From Didymodactylos carnosus (Eukaryota > Rotifera > Eurotatoria > Philodinida > Philodinidae), in contig CAJNOQ010000688.1 of the NCBI GenBank assembly GCA_905250885.1, forward strand, positions 1-43,351: a stretch of DNA of 43,351 nucleotides, given 5' to 3'. Below are positions 24,305 to 31,840 of the stretch, piece after piece (the first letter of the stretch is position 1; every line of letters starts with the position of its first letter). Both the position numbers and the translations under genes were made by a program. The notes beneath the pieces were generated by a model. That model saw nothing but the letters and a program-made list of their open reading frames with translations. It was not told where the DNA came from and searched no databases.

Positions 24305-24511
24305 TTTACGTCCGAAAAAAAGGAAAAAAGTCATAATATTGAAGAAGCAAGAGAAAAATATTTTTGAAAAACTGACTGAATCATTGAAATACAGTTTGAA
24401 ACAGCATGTAGTATTATCCTATGTGTCAAAAGAAGATCTACTACATGATGAATTATGCAGATGTACTAAACGATAAAAATTTATTTGTTCGACAACTGAC
24501 AGTAACAAAAA
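24305..24511 (+). repeat. 207-bp cassette, copy A, followed by poly-A
   Basis: Identical by eye to 28237-28443 over all 207 bases. On the + strand it contains a 57-codon open frame rich in Lys/Glu (starts LRPKKRKKVIILKKQEKN, ends ELCRCTKR then stop), about 30 further bases, and then a run of A (ten here, five in copy B). This looks like the 3' end of a polyadenylated RNA that was reverse transcribed, or a short SINE-like unit. Both copies start at the same TTTACGTCCG. On the minus strand it supplies an AATAAA at 24480-24485, 53 bases past the RABEPK stop codon. Confidence 0.85.
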
Positions 24512-24537
24512 AAAAAGAGAAAAAAACGATGATTAAC

Positions 24538-25644
24538 TCATTTTTCATCAATTCTTAGTATAAAACAGTCATCAAATACCTCACCCTCTGTATCTGTTCC
24601 ACCATGAATAAACATAAGCGCAACAAGATTTTTATGTACAGATTTTTGACAATCATTAGATGATGACGTCTCATCATAATTCTCGTGTGACTGCTGTTCT
24701 AAACGACTTTTATCTATTTGTATTAAACAACAAGCAAAATCAAGTCTAGGAGAAATAATTGATTGATTTCGACAACATAATTCTGTCCATTGTTTCGTGG
24801 TACAATCCCAAGACCATAGATCGTTCAATGCTGGACCACCTTGTCCTAGACCACCAAAAATATAAAGTCTCTCATCCCATGCTACTCCACCATGTGCCGC
24901 TCGTGCCATTGGCCAATTAGATTCTGTTTTATACTCAGTCCAATGTAATGTCTGTTGTTCTAAATCAATTGAGTATAATGTCTTAAAAAATGTCCGATTA
25001 TCCATTCCTCCATGTAAATAAAGTGTTCTATTAACAGCTAACATACAATGTCCATGACGTTGTTCTGGAGGTATACCATGTACTTGTACGGTTTCCCATG
25101 TACGAGTTTCAATATCAAAACGATAAAGTTCACTATCACAAACGGCTTTACTTTGTTTATCACCACCACTGAATATGTAAAAACTATCGTTAATTATTAC
25201 TGATGTATGATGTGTACGTGGAGAGACAATATTCGAACCAACAGTTAATATCTGAAATGCTTTTTGTGCTATGTTAAACTGATTAACATCATTAAAATTT
25301 TTCTCAGTATTAGCACCACCAAAATAAATGATCGAATTTTTTAATGGATAATAAACGGTCGAATGTTCGTATTTACGTAGTGTTTCTTCATTATCAATTA
25401 TTTTAGTCCATTTTAATGATGATAATGTTAGCATATGAATATCAGCAAAACATTGCGAGGGATTTGCTCCGCCTAATATGTAAATACAACCCCGTTCATA
25501 GTGATCATCTCCCACCGACGTTAAAATGGCATTTAATACAAAACAAGCTGAATGACCAACACGAACTATTGGTATTTGACCAACACAATCTAATTTAGAC
25601 CATTCTAATCGATCAGGTATATTGTCAAATTTATACGATGACAT
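24538..25644 (-). CDS. RABEPK: RABEPK-like Rab9 effector with kelch repeats
   Basis: Kelch-repeat beta-propeller protein of about 368 residues (human RABEPK/p40, 372), a Rab9 effector in endosome to trans-Golgi transport. Single uninterrupted exon. Six kelch blades are seen by their Gly-Gly pairs: YILGGANPSQCF, IYFGGANTEKNF, YIFSGGDKQ, YLHGGMDN, YIFGGLGQGG and MFIHGGTDTEGE. The N-terminal RVGHSACF and C-terminal TEGEVFDDC match the family closely. The frame is open to an earlier ATG at 25710, but I place the start at 25644 (MSSYKFDN). The intervening peptide is not kelch-like, and a splice-acceptor-like TTTCTAG lies 11 bases upstream of 25644. The gene is tail-to-tail with the RGS gene. A Ser/Asn/Glu-rich insert before the last blade also occurs in RABEPK. 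Confidence 0.95.
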   Translation of the reverse strand: MSSYKFDNIPDRLEWSKLDCVGQIPIVRVGHSACFVLNAILTSVGDDHYERGCIYILGGANPSQCFADIHMLTLSSLKWTKIIDNEETLRKYEHSTVYYPLKNSIIYFGGANTEKNFNDVNQFNIAQKAFQILTVGSNIVSPRTHHTSVIINDSFYIFSGGDKQSKAVCDSELYRFDIETRTWETVQVHGIPPEQRHGHCMLAVNRTLYLHGGMDNRTFFKTLYSIDLEQQTLHWTEYKTESNWPMARAAHGGVAWDERLYIFGGLGQGGPALNDLWSWDCTTKQWTELCCRNQSIISPRLDFACCLIQIDKSRLEQQSHENYDETSSSNDCQKSVHKNLVALMFIHGGTDTEGEVFDDCFILRIDEK

Positions 25645-25655
25645 TCTTAGACTAT

Positions 25656-25670
25656 CTAGAAACAGAATTA
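25656..25670 (-). promoter_or_regulatory. Splice-acceptor-like tract 11 nt before the RABEPK ATG
   Basis: On the minus strand TTCTGTTTCTAG ends 11 bases before the preferred ATG (25644). The gene has no obvious upstream coding exon, so this is either the 3' end of a 5' UTR intron or a spliced-leader trans-splice site. The same arrangement occurs before EXOC4, IER3IP1 and LIN7. Confidence 0.45.
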
Positions 25671-25715
25671 CTTTATTTCTCAAAAATGAAAAGCAAATTC
25701 TAGAATACAAACAAC

Positions 25716-25731
25716 GTTTCTAATGAGAATT
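25716..25731 (-). repeat. 16-bp match to a hAT MITE terminus
   Basis: GTTTCTAATGAGAATT here matches the terminal sequence of the element at 30404-30800 (right end, reverse complement) and its inner copy at 30613-30631. It lacks the outer CAGT. It may be a decayed end of the same family lying at the 5' side of RABEPK. Confidence 0.4.
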
Positions 25732-26630
25732 CTGTCCAAAAGGTACATATGTACGCTGATTGGCAACGCCGTGTGTAAGTTTACACTCGGTTATTTTTGT
25801 GTCTTTTTTTCTCGAGAGATCATAAACTGTTTTTGTTTACTTTTTTTGAAATTACATGCTCAAATGAACCGAATGCAAATGCACCTTGGAAGAGAAGAAA
25901 ACATCAATTGTTTCTGTTAATAAACAATAATGAAAGATAAAAAATTATATCTCTGATAAAATAAATTCATAAGGCTTATTTGTAACTTGATTATAGTAAC
26001 AATCCAATTTAACTGTAATATCGAACGAAAAATAAAAATCAATACACTAATAGGTTAATAAAGAAAAAAATAAATACTCTTCTTCTTGTCGCCTAACCGC
26101 CCAGTCGTCGTAGAACCGAGAGTGGCAATCTGTTAATCCTCGATTTGTCAACAAATGCTAATATTCACCTTGAATAACATTTGCTTTCGTCGATTTAGCT
26201 ATAATAACTATTTTGACAGCAACTGACTTGATTTGTATTGTCAAGTGATTAATCATCACTTCTTATTGTCTTCGATTTAGGTTCTGACGATCTGCTGGTG
26301 ACATCATCATCAGAGTAAAATGAAGTCTATGTAGATCGCTTTCTCTTGTTGACATTGGTACGAACTTCTCTAGTTGATTCATAATTGTGATCGACACATA
26401 GAGCAATTATTTTGTACGTCAGAATTGTTTCAGGATCATTCCAGGATTCAAATACTCTTTTCGACTATCTGTTGACATCTTGCACTAGAATAAGATAACA
26501 GTAGACCGTTAGTAAGATCCATCGAGTGTATTTGCTACTCTTATTTTCTTATGACAATGAACGTGTGTAGACAACGGAGTATCTAGCTAGTAATGTTGTA
26601 TTATTCAGCGTACTGGCCAAAAAATGTGAG
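25732..26630. other. Intergenic region upstream of RABEPK
   Basis: About 900 bp with no supported gene. The open frame at 25723-25920 is short and without homology. The region probably contains the RABEPK promoter. No other element with clear borders is visible. Confidence 0.5.
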
Positions 26631-26830
26631 TTCGTAACGTTTTGTGAAATTCATAGCTGTTCAGCCAAGCAATATACACAGTTGAGGAGCGTTTTATTTT
26701 ATAGCTTAAGGATTTTTCTTTCAAATGGTAATTAAGCAAAGTCTAGCTCTAATCTAAACACCTGCCTATAATTCGCAGTAGTAAGGCCCTTTGTACGAAA
26801 GTACCGTATACCTAAAACCTTATGTCACTT

Positions 26831-26948
26831 AAACTCGTTAGTGCCAGACTTTGCTTAATTATCATTTGATAGAAAAATCTTTTGAAAAAAAGAAAAGCTA
26901 CAAAATAAAGTGTTCCCTAACTATGTACGTTGCTCGGCTGTAGAGCTA
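26831..26948 (+). repeat. 118-bp flanking direct repeat, left copy (long target-site duplication)
   Basis: Matches 28445-28562 over 118 bases with three substitutions and no gap. The two copies flank the composite insertion 26949-28444 exactly, so they are best read as a target-site duplication. The right copy alone is followed by the outer end of the interrupted foldback element. Confidence 0.85.
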
Positions 26949-26972
26949 AGAATAAGATTAAGACTGTTTTAT

Positions 26973-28236
26973 TCACGAAAAGGGAGAGTCACCAAAGGTC
27001 ATAGACCTGTAATAACGATGACTCAAGTCAAATAACACTAAAAGTAAAAAAAAAAAGAAAAGAAAATTTTTGAAAGGCAATAAAGAAGAATGACGAATAA
27101 TTAACTCTGGAAGATTATTCCAGTCAGCAATAGTTGAATAAAAAAAAGAAGAATGTACCGTTTGCGGAGAAAAACCAACAACAGAAGATGGGATGCGAAC
27201 ATATTTAGAGTGATGAAGACGCAAGGATGAGTAGTGAGGATGATGAATAGTATAAAAAAGAGAGACAGGACTTAGACGCTGATGAATTTTGAAAAACTGT
27301 AGAAGTCTAAAGTATTTACGACGAAGAAATAGATTTGGAAGAGAAAGTTGAGACACAAGTGGAGAACTAGAAGAACGGAAGTCAAAATTGCGAGAAATAA
27401 CACGAGAAGCAAGTTTGTTTATAGAATCAAGAACAGTAAGAGAAAACGAATTGTCATACAAGGCACAGCAATAGTCAATTTTAGAAAGGATAGAAGAAAG
27501 ATAGATTCAACGCCGAACTTTGGTTGGAGCTAATCCAAAGACACGATTTAACGCTGCAAGCTTGCGTCGACAAGCAAGAGCGATGTCCTTGGCATAGTCA
27601 TTCCACCTAAGATCGTGCGAAACAAGAACACCAAGACAACGAACAGAAGATACAGCAGAGAGAGAAGCACCATTGAGATACAGTTGATTATAAACATACG
27701 GAAAGAGGTTGGAAGAGAAAGGAAGCCAACAACATTTAGAAGCGTTTAAAGACATGAGATTGGAAGAAGACTAGTGAGAAACAGAGTTTATACAATTTTA
27801 AACGTGAGAAAAATTGGAAGAATCAGTGGAGGAAAGAGGAACAATCAAAAAAATATCATCAGCAAAGAGACAGATTTCACAATTAGGTGGGAGCGACAGA
27901 GGAAGATCATTAATAAAAACAAGAAACAAAAGAGGTCGAAGCACACTGCCTTGAGGAACACCAGACGGAACAGGAAAAGAAGAAGAGACAGAATCATTTA
28001 CACGCACACACTAAGAACAGTTCGAGAGATAAGAAGATAGAAGAGACAACAAAGAATCACTCACACCACAACGAGATAATTTTTTTAACAAAAGAGAATG
28101 AGGAACAGAGTCAAACGCTTTAGAGAAATCGGAAAACACACCAACACACTTCATCAGCATTCCAAAATTCAAAGACGGTTGAAGATAAAAACAACAAAGC
28201 ATTTAGAGTGGAATGTTTAGGGCGAAAACCGAACTG
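26973..28236 (-). pseudogene. 5'-truncated, decayed non-LTR retrotransposon reverse transcriptase
   Basis: Minus-strand remnant of a CR1/Jockey/I-like LINE ORF2. Motifs in order: QFGFRPKHST (28236 side), DFSKAFDSVPHSLL with the first catalytic Asp, SGVPQGSVL, FINDLP, LFADD with the catalytic Asp pair, SLNASKC, then the typical C-terminus ADWNNLPELI. The upstream endonuclease and ORF1 are absent because the element is cut at 28236. It is inactive: there is a frameshift between about 28120 and 28170, and in-frame stops at 28011 (TAG), 27798 (TAA), 27771 (TAG) and 27507 (TGA). All four stops can be explained by single C-to-T or G-to-A changes from Gln, Trp or Arg codons. An AATAAA on this strand overlaps the final stop region (26968-26973), 20 bases from the left junction. 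The junction itself has no poly-A. Confidence 0.9.
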
Positions 28237-28443
28237 TTTACGTCCGAAAAAAAGGAAAAAAGTCATAATATTGAAGAAGCAAGAGAAAAATATTTTTGAA
28301 AAACTGACTGAATCATTGAAATACAGTTTGAAACAGCATGTAGTATTATCCTATGTGTCAAAAGAAGATCTACTACATGATGAATTATGCAGATGTACTA
28401 AACGATAAAAATTTATTTGTTCGACAACTGACAGTAACAAAAA
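28237..28443 (+). repeat. 207-bp cassette, copy B, fused head-to-head to the LINE fragment
   Basis: Identical to 24305-24511. Here it lies between the 5'-truncated LINE (which runs on the minus strand and breaks at 28236) and the right 118-bp duplication. Its 3' end, with five A residues, points outward at 28443 while the LINE 3' end points outward at the opposite border. The inserted block is therefore two retro-sequences joined at their 5' ends. Confidence 0.85.
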
Positions 28444-28444
28444 T

Positions 28445-28562
28445 AAACTAGTTAGTGCCAGACTTTGCTTAATTATCATTTGATAGAAAAATCTTTTGAA
28501 AAAAAGAAAAGCTACAAAATAAGGTGTTCCCTAACTATGTACGTTGCTCGACTGTAGAGCTA
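28445..28562 (+). repeat. 118-bp flanking direct repeat, right copy
   Basis: Second copy of 26831-26948 with three mismatches. It continues at 28563 into TGAACTATTTCACGAAAC, the outer end of the pre-existing foldback element, as expected if the duplication arose from sequence inside that element. Confidence 0.85.
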
Positions 28563-28589
28563 TGAACTATTTCACGAAACGGTGCAGAC

Positions 28590-29700
28590 TTACGTAAAAG
28601 TTGATCTTTTTGCATGGACAAGCCCATTCGTGAAACAAAGTTAGGCGTAAGCTGATAATATCAATGTCAATTTACGTTGAGTACCCTGTCTAGTTTTCAT
28701 GCTTAATATATCTCACTTGAACCCAGCTAACTTTCTATCTTCGAGTATTCTTTTTTGATGAATCTATCATATATGTCAAAAACTAACTGCGATGATTCAC
28801 ACATGCCCTAAAAAATAAAACTTTGTCTGTTTTAAATGCACTACTTTTTCTAGCAAGGACTCTTGGGTGCAATTTTATCCAGGCTGCACGTTGTTGGTCG
28901 TTTATAGAATGTAAATACGAATTTACCGGCATACTGCACAATTTGAAAATAGATCTACAGTTATCATTGGGGATGCTGGATACAAACAGAAGATTCTGAA
29001 TAAAGAATTGAGATCAAGACATACAAAGCTTTACAAAAAAAGATGTGTTTTTGCTGCAGCATGATTCTTCGCGAGGGCTTGAATGACCGTTTAATATAAG
29101 AAAAGCGAGTGTTATCCTTTACCAAACGCTTTACAAAGGAAAAAAATTATGGGAAGGCAACTTTGTTTAGAACAATTTATTTTTACTGTTAAAGCCACAG
29201 TATTGAGCTAAAGGAATAAACGTTTAAAGCTTTTGTTCGTTTACGGTGTTGAGTCATCTACGTTGTCAAGGATTATGAACAGTAGCTTGGATGTCCAATT
29301 ACACAAAAGCAATCTTTCTCTATCTCATATGCGATTGGAATAGATGGAAAAATCACCTAGGATAAACGAATATCACTGATTTTGGGTGAAAAGCTCTTTT
29401 TTTGTGCCTTAAGTTCTTAAGTTCGTTTAAGTTGTCGAAGATTAGATTAAATCCGGCTAAGTAGAGCAACAGCTTAGCATAAAGATGCGACATCTGCTGC
29501 GCTGTGTCGGTGATACTAAAGGAAAGAATAATTCAAAGCTTTTAATAATACGCATAAGTCTATTTCTCGATTTTGTGCTAATAAAAAATTATTAGTCTTT
29601 CCATTCCACGTTTATAGCAGTAGTGTTTTTGTCACAGGAAACGGTAAGTCCAGCGTACAGCGAATCATAAATGAGAGATTTGATCGGTTCGAATCCGATG
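28590..29700. other. Intergenic region, no gene recognised
   Basis: About 1.1 kb of slightly less AT-rich sequence with no coding or repeat structure that I can define. At 29683-29699 a T-arm-like ATCGG-TTCGAAT-CCGAT hairpin occurs, but the rest of a tRNA is missing. Confidence 0.45.
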
Positions 29701-29713
29701 TATTGATCGTTGT

Positions 29714-30125
29714 CAGTGACGTATCCCGGGGGGGGAGAGCAAATGGGCAATTGCCCATTTCACTTGCAGATTTACCAATTGTAATTTTTACTAGTAAGTT
29801 TTTGCCCATTGAAATTTTACTTGGGAGATGTACGCATGAAGTTTTTTTTGTATAACGTTTAGTAAGATATATGTAAGAGTGTGGATAGACAGAATTATTT
29901 ATTTATTTTTGAATTAGATAGTAAGTGTATTTGAGTTTGTAGATAGTAAAAATTTGAGTTTGATGCATATTTTTGATTAAAAAAACCTCATTTCATTTTT
30001 TTGTGTTCTTTTTGGACCACAAATGTTTTGACCCCCCAACAAAAACCTTGCCCATTTTGCCCATCGTTTTTTTCCGACACAATAGAAGTTTGCCCATTGG
30101 TCTAAAAATCCTGGTTACGCCGCTG
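29714..30125. mobile_element. hAT-like MITE with 8-bp target duplication ATCGTTGT
   Basis: A 412-bp non-coding element bounded by a perfect 8-bp direct repeat, ATCGTTGT, at 29706-29713 and 30126-30133. Termini are imperfect inverted repeats: left CAGTGACGTATCCCGG, right (reverse complement) CAGCGGCGTAACCAGG. The CAG-start terminus and 8-bp duplication are hallmarks of the hAT superfamily. The interior has GGGCAA/TTGCCC motifs in both orientations near each end, probable subterminal repeats. There is no transposase, so it must have been mobilised in trans. Confidence 0.88.
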
Positions 30126-30403
30126 ATCGTTGTCTCCATTCCAGTAAAGGCTGGGCCAAACCGTTTTTTTGGCCAAAGGACGCAGTAAAAGGAGTTCTTG
30201 TGTAGCATTTTCATTTTCGATTTCAATCAAAATATTTTTTTCTACTGCGAAATGAAGAAAACAAAATTTCTAAGAGCTGGATCATGACCCATCTTTTTCC
30301 TGGTGCTGCGTACGTCGCTGGTTCGCTACGGTTTTTATATCCAGAATTTACCCGTAGTAGCAGACAATTATAGATATATATGTAAGAATAAACTACAGTT
30401 CAT

Positions 30404-30800
30404 CAGTGTTTCTAATGATTAGTGGTTCCCGTGAGAGCAAAGTGGTCTTCCACTTTGTAAAAATGAAATCCACTCTGTTTTCCACTTTGAAAGTAAAAAA
30501 GACCACGTTGCGAACCACTTTGCTTTCTAAAATTTCCACTTTGTTTTCTTCTCTAGTTTTGCCATCATGATTGATCTTATTAATTACCACGTTTGTGTAC
30601 GCTCTGCTGAAAATTCTCATTAGAAACACTGGAAAGGTCCATGTTTTAGAACCCAAGCAGAAAACAGTTTTATAAACGCTGCTTGCTGATACTTTATTCG
30701 AGACCACTTTGCAGTTTAGCACAAAGTGGTTAGTGCCACTTTGGGCTTCAGAGCAAAGTGGTTCAATCCATTTTGATTACAATTCTCATTAGAAACACTG
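30404..30800. mobile_element. hAT-like MITE with CAGTTCAT duplication and CCACTTT arrays
   Basis: A 397-bp element with perfect 15-bp terminal inverted repeats, CAGTGTTTCTAATGA, and a perfect 8-bp target duplication, CAGTTCAT, at 30396-30403 and 30801-30808. Nine copies of CCACTTT or its complement AAAGTGG fill the interior in both orientations. hAT transposases typically bind short subterminal repeats of this kind. An inner copy of the right end (ATTCTCATTAGAAACACTG) sits at 30613-30631, suggesting a composite or rearranged element. The 109-codon minus-strand frame over it has no homology. Confidence 0.92.
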
Positions 30801-30902
30801 CAGTTCATGCAGTGCCAGAAGTTAAGCAAGCACTCTTGTATCACTAGAGAAAAAGTTTGGCGCGATTTGGATGTACTTGTCCCTCTTTGAAAATGCGAGG
30901 CA

Positions 30903-31631
30903 CAGGAGCGCTCCGATAAAATTTGAAAACATTTACTCCGAAATAGGTCTTTGCCTTACGAGAATATTCCACGGAGTTAAACGTTTACTCGTATTTTCAG
31001 AGTAAGACAATTACCCTCATTTTTAGAATATAAAACGCTTACTCTCAGTTTCGAAGTGAAGCGCTTATTTCCATTTTCAGAGTAAGGTGTTTACTCTCAA
31101 TTTTGGAGTAAGATATTTATTTCCATTTTGATAGTTTCTTAGTCAAATTAAGGCTGTTTCAGCCGCAATTACACTTAAGTTCTTATTTTTATTGTTGCCC
31201 TTTTATAGTAACAATGTTATTGATCATTTTGATAGTAAAAGGCTTATTCTCAGTTTCGCAGTTAGGAATTTACCCTTTTCAAAAGTAAGATATTTACTTC
31301 TATTTTCGGAGTAATGCATAGATTTCCATTTTTAGTAAAGCATTTGTTTTTTCTCTTTCTGTGTTTGATAGAAAATAAAATTTCTGTCATGTACATAAAT
31401 AAGATAAGATAAGATAAGTGGAATAGACTGAATCATGGCTTCAGTAAATGTATTTTAATATTATAAGGCTTTGTGTTAAAGTAAATAGAGTTAGATAGAA
31501 GGAAATTCAGTCTTGCTTTAGAAGAAAACTACTTCTGGTGAATATTTATTTTCTTTAGTTTTACTCCAATTTTTAAAAGCATAAAAATTTACTCCGAAAT
31601 TGACTGCCTCGGAGATATCGGGGCACCCCTG
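30903..31631. mobile_element. hAT-like non-autonomous element with GAGTAA/TTTACTC repeats
   Basis: A 729-bp element. Termini: left CAGGAGCGCTCCGATA, right (reverse complement) CAGGGGTGCCCCGATA, 13 of 16 identical. Flanks GCGAGGCA and GCGATTCA match at 6 of 8 positions, fitting an aged 8-bp hAT duplication. The interior (about 30940-31360 and near 31560-31610) repeats a diverged unit of roughly 30 bp built from TTTACTCY, ATTTTCAGAGTAAG and related forms in both orientations. No transposase frame is present. A GATAA microsatellite lies at about 31402-31418. Confidence 0.75.
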
Positions 31632-31784
31632 GCGATTCATCTTTGCAAAATCCTACTAATAGATTCATTTTCTGCTGTCAAATTATTGCTGTACAATCGT
31701 AAAGCAACACAGAATCATAATGTCATACAAGTTTAAGCAAAACGATCAGAAAAAAGTAATGATAAAGTAAAACTGGTTCTCTAA

Positions 31785-31804
31785 AGAATTTTTCTTTATT
31801 TTAG
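31785..31804 (+). promoter_or_regulatory. Splice-acceptor-like tract before EXOC4
   Basis: TTTTTCTTTATTTTAG ends at 31804, 36 bases before the EXOC4 ATG. It is either the end of a 5' UTR intron or a trans-splice acceptor, as proposed for the three other genes of this half. Confidence 0.4.
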
Positions 31805-31840
31805 ATTTTTGTTTGTTTACTAAAAGTGAGAGCTAGATAA

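Larger units (their letters stand above)
26637..28583. mobile_element. Foldback/MITE-like element split by a later insertion
   Basis: The left arm (26637-26752) and right arm (26836-26948) are inverted copies of each other over about 110 bp: the left contains CAGCCAAGCAATATACACAG and AATTAAGCAAAGTCTAG, the right their reverse complements with scattered changes. The outermost 20 bp of the left arm (GTTTTGTGAAATTCATAG) pair only with 28563-28583, beyond the second right-arm copy. So the original element was about 330 bp (26637-26948 plus 28563-28583) and was opened by the 26949-28444 insertion. It has no coding capacity. A target duplication for this element was not found. Confidence 0.75.

Noticed and set aside
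25645..25710. N-terminal extension of RABEPK to the ATG at 25710
   Set aside because: The extra 22 residues are not conserved in the family and an acceptor-like TTTCTAG separates them from the ATG at 25644.
27348..28040. Plus-strand Arg/Lys-rich open frames
   Set aside because: They are antisense shadows of the LINE reverse transcriptase remnant on the minus strand.
29683..29699. tRNA-like T arm (ATCGG-TTCGAAT-CCGAT)
   Set aside because: No matching acceptor, D or anticodon arm in the 60 bases upstream. The 3' side is also cut by the hAT element whose duplication starts at 29706.
30393..30722. 109-codon minus-strand open frame
   Set aside because: Lies almost wholly inside the hAT-like MITE and is explained by its repeats.
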